NCBI GenBank assembly: GCA_030998225.1
Contig: JAPYXD010000744.1
Coordinates: 1,860,001-1,924,000, forward strand
Direction: 5' to 3'
Source of the DNA: Diplolepis rosae
Taxonomy: Eukaryota > Arthropoda > Insecta > Hymenoptera > Diplolepididae
Length of the DNA: 64,000 nt
Shown: positions 12,185-24,167 of the stretch, piece by piece
How positions within the stretch are numbered: the first letter of the stretch is position 1
Layout: each line of letters starts with the position of its first letter
Made by a program: the position numbers and the translations under genes
The notes under the pieces: model-generated
What the model saw: only the letters and a program-made list of their open reading frames with translations
What the model was told of the DNA's origin: nothing
The model's database searches: none

Positions 12185-14734
12185 ATGACGGCATCTCTAA
12201 AATATAAACGAGGTATCTTAAATTTCACTTCTCAGCTTAAGTACCCTGAGGAAAATTTTTTTAAGCACCTGGAACACTAAATATAATTTAGAAAATGAAG
12301 GGATCTCTAAAATATAAATGAGGTATCTTAAATTTCACTTCTCAGCTTAAGTTCCCTGAGGAAGATGCTTTTAAGCACCTGGACTACTAGATGTAATTCT
12401 CAAAATGACGGGATCTCTAAAATATGAACAAGTTATCTGTATTTTCAGTTCTCAGCTTAAGTTCCCTGAGGAAGATGTTTTTCAAGCACCTGGGTTACTA
12501 GATATAATTTTCAAAATGACAGGATCTCTAAAATATAAACAAGTTATGTTAAATATCTGTTCTCAGCTTAACTTCCCTGAGGAAGGTGTATTTTAAGCAC
12601 CTGGAATACTAAATATAATTTACAAAATGACGGGCTCTCTAAAATATAAACGCGGTATCTTAAATTTCACTTCTCAGCTTTAGTACCCTGAGGAAAATTT
12701 TTTTAAGCACCTGGAACACTAAATATAATTTACAAAATGAAGGGATCTCTAAAATATAAATGAGGTATGTTAAATTTCACTTCTCAGCTTAAGTTCCCTG
12801 AGGAAGTTGCTTTTTAAGCACCTGGACTACTAGATGTAATTCTCAAAATGACGGGATCTCTAAAATATGAACAAGTTATCTGTATTTTCAGTTTTGAGCT
12901 TATGTTCCCTGAGGAAGATTTTTTTTCAAGCACCTGGGTTACTAGATATAATTTTCAAAATGACAGGATCTCAAAAATGTAAACAAGTTATGTTAAATAT
13001 CTGTTCTCAGCTTAACTTCCCTGAAGAAGGTGTATTTTAAGCACCTGGAATACTAAATATAATTTACAAAATGAAGGGATCTCTAAAAATAAACGAGGTA
13101 TCTTAAATTTCACTTCTCAGCTTAAGTTCCCCGAGGAAGATGCTTTTTAAGCACCTGGGCTACTAAATATAATTCTCAAAATGACGGGATCTGCAAAATA
13201 TGAACAAGTTATTTGAATTTTCAGTTTTAAGCTTATGTTCCCTGAGGAAGATGTTTTTCAAGCACCTGGGATACTAAATATAATTTTCAAAATGACGGGA
13301 TCTCTAAAATATAAACAAGGTATCTTAAATTTCACTTCTCAGCTTAAGTTCCCTGATGAAGATGTTTTTTAAGCACCTGGACTACTAGATATAATTTTCA
13401 AAATGACGGGATCTCTAAAATATAAACTAGGTATCTTAAATTTCACTTCTCAGCTAAAGTTCCCTGAGGAAGATGTTTTTTAAGCACCAGGACTACTATA
13501 TATAGTTTTCAAAATGACGGGATCTCTATAATATAAACAAGGTATCTTAAATTTCAGTTCTCAGCTCAAGTTCCATAAGGAAGATGGTTTTTAAGCACCT
13601 GGAATACTAAATATAATTTACAAAATGAAGGGATCTCTAAAATATAAACTAGGTATCTTAAATATCACTTCTCAGCTCAAGTTCCATAAGGAAGATGGTT
13701 TTTAAGCACCTGGAATACTAAATATAATTTACAAAATAAAGGGATCTCTAAAAAATAAACGAGGTATCTTAAATTTCACTTCTCAGCTTAAGTTCCCTGA
13801 GGAAGATGTTTTTTAAGCACCTGGACTACTACATATAATTTTCGAAATGACGGGATCTGTAAAATATGAACAAGGTATCTTAAATTTCAGTTCTCAGCTC
13901 AAGTTACATAAGGAAGATGGTTTTTAAGCACCTGGAATACTAAATATAATTTACAAAAGGAAGGGATCACTAAAATATAAATGAGGTATCTTAAATTTCA
14001 CTTCTCAGCTTAAGTTCCCCGAGGAAGATGTTTTTTAAGCACCTGGACTACTAGATTTAATTTTCAATATGACGGGATCTGTAAAATATGATCAAGGTAT
14101 CTGAATTTTCAGTTCTCAGCGTAAGTTCCCTGAGGAAGATGTTTTTTAAGCACCTGGACTACTAGATATAATTTTCAAAATGACGGGATCTCTAAAATAT
14201 AAACAAGGTATCTTAAATTTCTGTTCTCAGCTTAACTTCCACATTGAATGTGTATTTTAGGCCCTGGGACTACTAGATATAATTTTCAAAATGATGGGAT
14301 CTGTAAAATATGAACAAGTTATCTGAATTTTCAGTTTTCAGCTTAAGTTCCCTGAGGAAGATGTATTTCAAGCACCTGGGCTACTAAATATAATTTTCAA
14401 AATGAAGGAATCTCTAAAAAATAAACGAGGTATCTTAAATTTCACTTCTCAGCTTAACTTCCACGTGGAATGTGTATTTTATGCCCTTGGACTACTATAT
14501 ATGATTTTCAAAATGACGGGATCTGTAAATTATTAACAACTTAACTGAATTTTCAGTTTTCAGCGAAAGTTCAGGGAGTAAGATGTTTTTCAAGCACCTG
14601 GCTTACTAGATATAATTTTCAAAATGACGGGATCTATAAAATATAAACAATTTATGTTAAATATCTGTTCTCAGCTTAACTTCCCTGAGGAAGATGTTTT
14701 TTAAGCACCTGGAGTACTAAATATAATTTACAAA

Positions 14735-14847
14735 ATAACTGGATCTCTAAAATATAAACGAGGTATCTTAAATTTCACTTCTCAGCTTAAGTTAAGCTTA
14801 AGGAAGATGCTTTTTAAGTACCTGGACTACTAGATGTAATTTCCAAT
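14735..14847 (+). repeat. 113-bp monomer with small local duplication
   Basis: At 14785-14802 the normal CTTAAGTTCCCTGAGG is replaced by CTTAAGTTAAGCTTAAGG, two bases longer. The new bases look like a second copy of the adjacent AGCTTAAG. This creates the ten-base palindrome TTAAGCTTAA and is one of the few net insertions in the array. Confidence 0.7.
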
Positions 14848-16508
14848 ATGACGGGATCTGTAAAATATGAACAAGTTATGTTAAATGTCTGTTCTCAGCT
14901 TAACTTCCCTGAGGAAGGTGTATTTTAAGCACCTGGACTAGTAGATGTAATTTTCAAAATGACGGGATCTTTAAAATATGAACAAGGTATCTGAATTTTC
15001 AGTTTTCAGCTTATTTTCCCTGAGGAAGAGGTTTTTTAAGCACCTGGACTACTAGATATAATTTTCAAAATGACGGGATCTGTAAAATATGAACAAGTTA
15101 TCTGAATTTTCAGTTTTCAGCTTAAGTTCCCTGAGGAAGATGTATTTCAAGCACCTGGGCTACTAAATATAATTTTCAAAATGAAGGAATCTCTAAAAAA
15201 TAAACGAGGTATATTAAATTTCACTTCTCAGCTTAAGTACCCTGAGGAAGATGTATTTTAAGCACCTGGACTACTAGATATAATTGTCAAAATGACGGGA
15301 TTTGTAAAATATGAACAAGGTATCTTAAATTTCTGTTCTCAGCTTAACTTCCACGTGGAATATGTATTTTAAGCCCTTGGACTACTAGATATGATTTTCA
15401 AAATGATGGGATCTGTAAAATATGAATAAGTTAACTGAATTTTCAGTTTTCAGCTAAAGTTCCGGGAGGAAGATGTTTTTCAAGCACCTGGGTTACTAGA
15501 TATAATTTTCAAAATGACGGGATCCATAAAATGTAATCTAGGTATCTTAAATTTCACTTCTCAGCTTAAGTTCCATAAGATGATTTTAAAGCACCTGGAA
15601 TACTAAATATAATTTACAAAATGACGGGATCTCTAAAATATAAACGATGTATCTTAAATTTCACTTCTCAGCTTAAGTTCCATAAGGAAGATGGTTTTTA
15701 AGCACCTGGAATACTAAATATAATTTACAAAATAAAGGGATCTCTAAAATATAAACGAGGTATCTTAAATTTCACTTCTCAACTTAACTTCCCCTGAGGA
15801 AGGTGTATTTTAAGCACCTGGAATACTAAATATAATTTACAAAATGACGGGATTTCTAAAATATAAACGAGGTATCTTAAATTTCACTTCTCAGCTTAAG
15901 TTCCCTGAGGAAGATGTTTTTTAAGCACCTGGACTACTAGATATAATTTTCAAAATGACGGGATCTCTAAAATATAAACGAGGTAACTTAAAATTCACTT
16001 CTCAGCTTAAGTTCCCTGAGGAAGATGTTTTTTAAGCACCTGGACTACTCGATATAAATTTCAAAATGACGGGATCTGTAAAATATGAACAATGTATCTG
16101 AATTTTCAGTTCTCAGCTTAAGTTCCCTGAGGAAGATGTTTTTAAGCACCTGGACTACTAGATATAATTTTCAAAATGACGGGATCTCTAAAATATAAAC
16201 TAGGTATCTTAAATATCACTTCTCAGCTTAAGTTCCATAAGGAAGATGGTTTTTAAGCACCTGGAATACTAAATATAATTTACAAAATGAAGGGATCTCT
16301 AAAATATAAACGAGGTATCTTAAATTTCACTTCTCAGCTTAAGTACCATGAGGATGATGTTTTTTAAGCACCTGGAATACTATATATTATTTACAAAATG
16401 ACGGGATCTGTAAAATATGAACCAGGTATCTGAATTTTCATTTCTCAGCTTAAGTTCCCTGATGAAGATGTTTTGCAAGCACCTGGGCTACTAAATATAA
16501 TTTACAAA

Positions 16509-16952
16509 ATGACGAGATCTCTAAAAAATAAACGAGGTATCTTAAATTTCACTTCTCAGCTTAAGTACCCTGAGGAAAATTTTTTTTAAGCACCTGGAAT
16601 ACTAAATATAATTTACAAAATAAAGGGATCTCTAAAAAATAAACGAGGTATCTTAAATTTCACTTCTCAGCTTAAGTACCCTGAGGAAGATGTTTTTTAA
16701 GCACCTGGACTACTATATATAATTTTCAAAATGACGGGATCTCTATAATATAAACAAGGTATCTTAAATTTCAGTTCTCAGCTCAAGTTCCATAAGGAAG
16801 ATGGTTTTTAAGCACCTGGAATACTAAATATAATTTACAAAATGAAGGGATCTCTAAAATATAAACTAGGTATCTTAAATATCACTTCTCAGCTCAAGTT
16901 CCATAAGGAAGATGGTTTTTAAGCACCTGGAATACTAAATATTATTTACGAA
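16509..16952 (+). repeat. Four-monomer block, copy 1 (near-identical to 20058)
   Basis: Units: Q (16509, ATGACGAGATC), an E-like unit starting ATAAAGGGATC (16620), M (16731, CTCTATAATATAAACAAGG) and a D unit (16842, AAACTAGG with ATATCACTTCTC). Compared base by base with 20058-20501, the two 444-bp blocks differ at one position that I can find (TATTATTT against TATAATTT at the end). Confidence 0.9.
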
Positions 16953-17617
16953 ATAAAGGGATCTCTAAAAAATAAACGAGGGATCTTAAATTTCACTCCT
17001 CACCTTAAGTACCCTGAGGAATATGTTTTTCAAGCACCTGGTCTACTATATATAATTTAAAAATTGACGTGATCTGTAAAATATAAACAAGTTATCTTAA
17101 ATTTCACTTCTCAGCTTAAGTACGCTGAGGAAAATTTTTTTAAGCACCTGGGCTACTAAATATAATTTTCAAAATGACGGGATCTCTAAAATATAAACGA
17201 TGTATCTTAAATTTCTGTTCTCAGCTTAACTTCCACATGGAATGTGTATTTTAGGCCCTGGGACTACTAAATATAATTTTCAAAATGATGGGATCTGTAA
17301 AATATGAACAAGTTATCTGAATTTTCAGGTTTCAGCTTAAGTTCCCTGAGAATGATGTATTTCAAGCACCTGGGCTACTAAATATAATTTTCAAAATGAA
17401 GGAATCTCTAAAAAATAAACGAGGTAACTTAAATTTCACTTCTCAGCTTAACTTCCACGTGGAATGTGTATTTTATGCCCTTGGACTACTATATATGATT
17501 TTCAAAATGACGGGATCTGTAAAATATGAACAAGTTAACTGAATTTTCAGTTTTCAGCTAAAGTTCCGGGAGGAAGATGTTTTTCAAGCACCTGGGTTAC
17601 TAGATATAATTTTCAAA

Positions 17618-17728
17618 ATGACAGGATCTCTAAAATATAAACAAGTAATGTTAAATATCTGTTCTCATCTTATCTTCCCTGATGTAGGTTTATTGTAGGA
17701 AACTGGAATACTAAATATAATTTACAAA
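17618..17728 (+). repeat. Degraded class F monomer
   Basis: It begins as a normal F unit (ATGACAGG, AAACAAGTAATG). Its second half has collected many private changes: CATCTTATCTTCC, GATGTAGGTTTATTGTAGG and AAACTGG instead of CACCTGG. Length stays 111. It stands out as one of the most diverged units while its neighbours are ordinary. Confidence 0.7.
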
Positions 17729-18504
17729 ATGACGGGATCTCTAAAATATAAGCGAGGTATCTTAAATTTCTCTTCTTAGCTTAAGTTCCCTGATAAAGAT
17801 GTTTTTCAAGCACCTGGTCTACTAAAATTAATTTTCAAAATGAGGAGATCTATAATAAATAAACGAGGTATCTTAAATTTCACTTCTCAGCTAAAGTACC
17901 CTGAGGAAAATTTTTTTAAGCACCTAGAATTCTAAATATAATTTACAAAATGAAGGGATCTCTAAAATATAAATGAGGTATCTTAAATTTCACTTCTCAG
18001 CTTAAGTTCCCGGAGGAAGATGTTTTTTAAGCACCTGGACTACTATATATAATTTTCAAAATGACGGGATCTGTAAAATATGAACAAGTTATCTGAATTT
18101 TTAGTTTTCAGCTTAAGTTCCCTGAGGAAGATGTATTTCAAGCACCTGGGCTAATAAATATAATTTTTAAAATGAAGGAATCTCTAAAAAATAAACGAGG
18201 TATCTTAAATTTCACTTCTCAGCTAAGGTACCCCGAGGAAGATGTATTTTAAGCACATGGACTACTAGATATAATTGTCAAAATGACGGCATCTGTAAAA
18301 TATGAACAAGGTATCTTAAATTTCTGTTCTCAGCTTAACTTCCACGTGGAATATGTATTTTAAGCCCTTGGACTACTAGATATGATTTTCAAAATGACGG
18401 GATCTCTAAAATATAAACAAGTTATGTTAAATATCTGTTCTCAGCTTAACTTCCCTGAGGAAGGTGTATTTTAAGCACCTGGAATACTAAATATAATTTA
18501 CAAA

Positions 18505-18726
18505 ATGACGGGATCACTAAAATATAAACGAGGTATCTTAAATTTCACTTCTCAGCTTAAGTTCCCTGAGGAAGATGTTTTTCAAGCACCTGGTCTACTA
18601 AATATAATTTTCAAAATGACGGGATCTCTAAAAAATAAACGAGGCATCTTAAATTTCACTTCTCAGCTTAAGTACCCTGAGGAAATTTTGTTTTAAGCAC
18701 CTGGAATACTAAATATAATTTACAAA
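18505..18726 (+). repeat. P-Q dimer, representative
   Basis: P (18505-18615) has TATAAACGAGG, a C at base 79 (TTTTTCAAGC) and GGTCTACTAAATATAATTTTC. Q (18616-18726) has CTAAAAAATAAACGAGG, TACCCTGAGG and an oligo-T run, ending GGAATACTAAATATAATTTAC. Most other Q units start ATGACGAGATCTC and so carry AGATCT; this one has GGGATC. The pair recurs at about 5.55, 16.4, 27.0, 27.72, 36.75, 38.95, 41.91, 60.2 and 63.5 kb. P lacks the codon-27 stop and Q has it, so the pair yields a 63-codon open frame that I regard as incidental. Confidence 0.8.
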
Positions 18727-20057
18727 ATGAAGGGATCTCTAAAATATAAATGAGGTATCTTAAATTTCACTTCTCAGCTTAAGCTCCCTGAGGAAGATGT
18801 TTTTTAAGCACCTGGACTACTAAATATAATTCTCAAAATGACGGGATCTGTAAAATATGAACAAGTTATCTGAATTTTCAGTTTTCAGCTTAAGTTCCCT
18901 GAGGAAGATGTTTTTCAAGCACCTGGGTTACTAGATATAATTTTCAAAATGACAGGATCTCTAAAATATAAACAAGTTATGTTAAATATCTGTTCTCAGC
19001 TTATCTTCCCTGAGGAATTTGTTTTTTAAGCACCTGGAATACTAAATATAATTTACAAAATGACGGGATCTCTAAAATATAAACGAGGTATCTTAAATTT
19101 CACTTCTCAGCTTAAGTTCCCTGATGAAGGTGTATTTTAAGCACCTGGACTACTAGATATAATTTTCAAAATGACGGGATCTCTAAAATATAAACTAGGT
19201 ATCTTAAATTTCACTTCTCAGCTTAAGTTCCATAAGGAAGATGGTTTTTAAGCACCTGGAATACTAAATATAATTTACAAAATGAAGGGATATCTAAAAT
19301 ATAAATGAGGTATTTTAAATTTCACTTCTCAGCTTAAGTTCCCTGAGGAAGATGTTTTTTAAGCACCTGGAGTACTAGATATAATTTTCAAAATGACGGG
19401 TTCTATAAAATATAAACTAGGTATCTTAAATTTCACTTCTCAGCTTAAGTTCCATAAGGAAGATGGTTTTTAAGCACCTGGAATACTAAATATAATTTAC
19501 AAAATAAAGGGATCTCTAGAAAATAAACGAGGTATCTGAATTTTCAGTTCTCAGCTTAAGTTCCCTGAGGAAGATGTTTTTAAGCACCTGGACTACTAGA
19601 TATAATTTTCAAAATGACGGGATCTCTAAAATATAAACTAGGTATCTTAAATATCACTTCTCAGCTTAAGTTCCATAAGGAACATGGTTTTTAAGCACCT
19701 GGAATACTAAATATAATTTACAAAATGACGAGATCTCTAAAATATAAACGAGGTATCTTAAATTTCACTTCTCAGCTTAAGTACCCTGAGGAAAATTTTT
19801 TTTAAGCACCTGGAATACTAAATATAGTTTACGAAATAAAGGAATCTCTAAAATATAACCGATGTATCTTAAATTTCACTTCTCAGCTTAAGTTCCCTGA
19901 TGATGGTGTATTTTAAGCACCTGGACTACTATATATAATTTTCAAAACGACGGGATCTGTAAAATATGAACAAGTTATCTGAATTTTCACTTCTCAGCTT
20001 AAGTTCCATAAGGAAGATGGTTTTTAAACACCTGGGCAACTAAATATAATTTACAAA

Positions 20058-20501
20058 ATGACGAGATCTCTAAAAAATAAACGAGGTATCTTAAATTTCA
20101 CTTCTCAGCTTAAGTACCCTGAGGAAAATTTTTTTTAAGCACCTGGAATACTAAATATAATTTACAAAATAAAGGGATCTCTAAAAAATAAACGAGGTAT
20201 CTTAAATTTCACTTCTCAGCTTAAGTACCCTGAGGAAGATGTTTTTTAAGCACCTGGACTACTATATATAATTTTCAAAATGACGGGATCTCTATAATAT
20301 AAACAAGGTATCTTAAATTTCAGTTCTCAGCTCAAGTTCCATAAGGAAGATGGTTTTTAAGCACCTGGAATACTAAATATAATTTACAAAATGAAGGGAT
20401 CTCTAAAATATAAACTAGGTATCTTAAATATCACTTCTCAGCTCAAGTTCCATAAGGAAGATGGTTTTTAAGCACCTGGAATACTAAATATAATTTACGA
20501 A
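20058..20501 (+). repeat. Four-monomer block, copy 2
   Basis: Partner of 16509-16952 at a distance of 3,549 bp (32 monomers less 3). The units before and after the blocks differ in detail, so homogenisation is confined to roughly this segment. The same Q/E-M-D order, with more differences, occurs at about 9.1-9.4, 13.4-13.7 and 61.3-61.6 kb. Confidence 0.9.
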
Positions 20502-20612
20502 ATAAAGGGATCTCTAAAAAATAAACGAGGTATCTTAAATTTCACTTATCAGCTTAAGTTCCCTGAGGAAGATGTTTTTTAAGCACCTGGACTACTAGAT
20601 ATAATTTTCAAA

Positions 20613-21056
20613 ATGACGGGATCTGTAAAATATGAACAAGGTATCTTAAATTTCAGTTTTCAGCTTAAGTTCACTGAGGAAGATTTTTTTTAAGCACCTG
20701 GAATACTAAATATAATTTACAATAGGAAGGGATCACTAAAATATAAATGAGGTATCTTAAATTTCACTTCTCAGATTAAGTTCCCCGAGGAAGATGTTTT
20801 TTAAGCACCTGGACTACTAGATATAATTTTCAAAATGACGGGATCTGTAAAATATGAACAAGGTATCTGAATTTTCAGTTCTCAGCTTAAGTTCCCTGAG
20901 GAAGATGTTTTTTAAGCACCTGGACTACTAGATATAATTTTCAAAATGACGGGATCTCTAAAATATAAACAAGGTATCTTAAATTTCAGATCTCAGCTTA
21001 ACTTCCACATTGAATGTGTATTTTAGGCCCTGGGACTACTAGATATAATTTTCTAA
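20613..21056 (+). repeat. 444-bp tandem duplication, copy 1
   Basis: Four units start at 20613, 20724, 20835 and 20946. The second begins AATAGGAAGGGATCAC, so the usual AAAATG junction is lost. The same rare variant appears 445 bp later. The fourth carries CCACATTGAATG in place of CCACGTGGAATG. Confidence 0.88.
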
Positions 21057-21501
21057 ATGACGGGATCTGTAAAATATGAACAAGGTATCTTAAATTTCAG
21101 TTCTCTGCTTAAGTTCCCTGAGGAAGATTTTTTTATAAGCACCTGGAATACTAAATATAATTTACAATAGGAAGGGATCACTAAAATATAAATGAGGTAT
21201 CTTAAATTTCACTTCTCAGATTAAGTTCCCCGAGGAAGATGTTTTTTAAGCACCTGGACTACTAGATATAATTTTCAAAATGACGGGATCTGTAAAATAT
21301 GAACAAGGTATCTGAATTTTCAGTTCTCAGCTTAAGTTCCCTGAGGAAGATGTTTTTTAAGCACCTGGACTACTAGATATAATTTTCAAAATGACGGGAT
21401 CTCTAAAATATAAACAAGGTATCTTAAATTTCTGTTCTCAGCTTAAGTTCCACATTGAATGTGTATTTTAGGCCCTGGGACTACTAGATATGATTTTCAA
21501 A
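21057..21501 (+). repeat. 444-bp tandem duplication, copy 2
   Basis: Directly adjacent to copy 1. It repeats AATAGGAAGGGATCAC at 21166, TCTCAGATTAAGTTCCCCG and CCACATTGAATG at about 21.45 kb. It is one base longer because of TTTTTTTATAAGC in its first unit. Shared private variants in all four units show a recent four-monomer duplication, most simply by unequal crossing over in register. Confidence 0.88.
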
Positions 21502-22166
21502 ATGACGGGATCTGTAAAATATGAACAAGTTAACTGAATTTTCAGTTTTCAGCTAAAGTTCCGGGAGGAAGATGTTTTTCAAGCACCTGGGTTACTAGAT
21601 ATAATTTTCAAAATGACAGGATCTCTAAAATATAAACAATTTATGTTAAATATCTGTTCTCAGCTTAACTTCCCTGAGGAAGGTGTATTTTAATCACATG
21701 GAATAATAGATTTAATTTACAAAATAACGGGATCTGTAAAATATAAATGAGGTATCTTAAATTTCACTTCTCAGCTTAAGTTCCCTGAGGAAGATGCTTT
21801 TTAAGCACCTGGTCTACTAAAATCAATTTTCAAAATGGGGAGATCTGTAAAATATGAACAAGTTATGTTAAATGTCTGTTCTCAGCTTAACTTCCCTGAG
21901 GAATGTGTATTTTAAGCACCTGGACTACTAGATGTAATTTTCAAAATGACGGGATCTCTAAAATATGAACAAGTTATCTGTATTTTCAGTTTTCAGCTTA
22001 TGTTCCCTGAGGAAGATGCTTTTAAGCACCTGGACTACTAGATATAATTTTCAAAATGACGGGATCTGTAAAATATGAACAAGTTATCTGAATTTTCAGT
22101 TTTCATCTTAAGTTCCCTGATGAAGATGTATTTCAAGCACCTGGGCTACTAAATATAATTTTCAAA

Positions 22167-22611
22167 ATGAAGGAATCTCTAAAAAATAAACGAGGTATAT
22201 TGAATTTCACTTCTCAGCTTAAGTACCCTGAGGAAGATGTATTTTAAGCACCTGGACTACTAGATATAATTGTCAAAATGACGGGATTTGTAAAATATGA
22301 ATAAGGTATCTTAAATTTCTGTTCTCAGCTTAACTTCCACGTGGAATATGTATTTTAAGCCCTTGGACTACTATATATGATTTTCAAAAATGACGGGATC
22401 TGTAAAATATGAATAAGTTAACTGAATTTTCAGTTTTCAGCTAAAGTTCCGGGAGGAAGATGTTTTTCAAGCACCTGGGTTACTAGATATAATTTTCAAA
22501 ATGACGGGATCTCTAAAATATAAACAAGTTATGTTAAATACCTGTTCTCAGCTTAACTTCCCTGAGGAAGATGTTTTTTAAGCACCTGGAATACTAAATA
22601 TAATTTACAAA
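22167..22611 (+). repeat. E-C-G-F cassette, sixth copy
   Basis: E (22167), C (22278, one extra A at its end), G (22390) and an F-like unit (22501) occur in the standard order. C and G both carry GAATAAG instead of GAACAAG. The F-like unit has TACCTGTTC for ATCTGTTC and ends as a GATGTTTTTTAAG type, so it is partly converted toward a generic monomer. Confidence 0.78.
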
Positions 22612-23612
22612 ATGACGGGTTCTCTAAAATATAAACGAGGTATCTTAAATTTCACTTCTCAGCTTAAGTTCCCTGAGGAAGATGTTTTTTAAGCACCTGG
22701 ACTACTATATATAATTTTCAAAATGACGGGATCTCTAAAATATAAACGAGGTATCTTAAATTTCACTTCTCAGCTTAAGTACCCTGAGGAAGATGTTTTT
22801 TAAGCACCTGGGCTACTAGATATAATTTTCAAAATGACGGGATCTGTAAAATATGAACAAGGTATCTGAATTTTCAGTTCTCAGCTTAAGTTCCCTGAGG
22901 AAGATGTTTTTTAAGCACCTGGAGTACTAGATATAATTTTCAAAATGACGGGTTCTATAAAATATAAACTAGGTATCTTAAATTTCACTTCTCAGCTTAA
23001 GTTCCATAAGGAAGATGGTTTTTAAGCACCTGGAATACTAAATATAATTTACAAAATGAAGGGATCTCTAAAATATAAATGAGGTATCTTAAATTTCACT
23101 TCTCAGCTTAAGTTCCCCGAGGAAGATGTTTTTTAAGCACCTGGACTACTAGATATAATTTTCAAAATGACGGGATCTGTAAAATATGAACAAGGTATCT
23201 GAATTTTCAGTTCTCAGCTTAAGTTCCCTGAGGAAGAAGTTTTTTTATGCGCTTGGACTACTAAATATAATTTTCAAAAATGACGGGATCTCTAAAATTT
23301 AAACAAGGTATCTTAAATTTCTGTTCTCAGCTTAACTTCCACATGGAATGTGTATTTTAGGCCCTGGGACTACTAGATATAATTTTCAAAATGATGGGAT
23401 CTGTAAAATATGAACAAGTTATCTGAATTTTCAGGTTTCAGCTTAAGTTCCCTGAGAATGATGTATTTCAAGCACCTGGGCTACTAAATATAATTTTCAA
23501 AATGAAGGAATCTCTAAAAAATAAACGAGGTATCTTAAATTTCACTTCTCAGCTTAACTTCCACGTGGAATGTGTATTTTATGCCCTTGGACTACTATAT
23601 ATGATTTTCAAA

Positions 23613-24167
23613 ATGACGGGATCTGTAAAATATGAACAAGTTAACTGAATTTTCAGTTTTCAGCTAAAGTTCCGGGAGGAAGATGTTTTTCAAGCACCTG
23701 GGTTACTAGATATAATTTTCAATATGACGGGATCTCTAAAATATAAACCAGGTATCTTAAATATCTGTTCTCAGCTTAACTTTCCTGAGGAAGGTGTATT
23801 TTAAGCACCTGGAATACTAAATATAATTTACAAAATGACGAGATCTCCAAAATATAAACGAGGTATCTTAAATTTCACTTCTCAGCTTAAGTTCCCTGAG
23901 GAAGATGTTTTTTAAGCACCTGGACTACTAGATATAATTTTCAAAATGACGGGATCTCTAAAAAATAAACGAGGTATCTTAAATTTCACTTCTCAGCTTA
24001 AGTACCCTGAGGAAAATTTTTTTTAAGCACCTGGAATACTAAATATAATTTACAAAATGAAGGGATCTCTACAATATAAATGGGGTATCTTAAATTTCAT
24101 TTCTCAATTTATGTTCCCTGAGGAAGATGTTTTTTAAGCACCTGGACTACTAAATATAATTCTCAAA
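23613..24167 (+). repeat. Five-monomer block, copy 2 (partner at 659)
   Basis: Units start at 23613, 23724, 23835, 23946 and 24057. The markers AACTTTCCTGAGG, GATCTCCAAAATATAAACG and CTCTACAATATAAATGGGG occur in the same order as at 659-1213. The separation is 22,954 bp, or 207 monomers less 23 bases. The last unit has changed (TCAATTTATGTTCC). Confidence 0.83.

Larger units (their letters stand above)
11630..16065 (+). repeat. Large tandem duplication, copy 2 (40 monomers)
   Basis: 4,436 bp, 40 x 111 less 4, directly adjacent to copy 1 and in the same orientation. The right edge carries GGACTACTCGATATAAATTT, matching the end of copy 1. The monomers after 16066 no longer follow the pattern, so there are two copies and not a longer series. 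Divergence is patchy: about 99.5% identity in the first 0.55 kb, but clearly lower around 8.86-8.99 against 13.18-13.31 kb, as expected if gene conversion has acted since duplication. Confidence 0.83.
16066..20612 (+). repeat. Mixed region with M and P-Q cassettes
   Basis: About 41 monomers. It contains the four-monomer block 16509-16952 and its near-twin at 20058, a CACATGG class-C unit near 17.23 kb, the E/C hybrid at 17396, a degraded F unit at 17618, an E-C-F run at about 18.17-18.5 kb and the P-Q pair at 18505. Several D units with CCATAAGGAAGATGG lie at 19.2-19.7 kb. No non-satellite sequence is present. Confidence 0.82.

Noticed and set aside
17618..17728. Possible foreign insertion at the diverged unit
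   Set aside because: Length and both ends are normal for the monomer; only internal substitutions are unusual.
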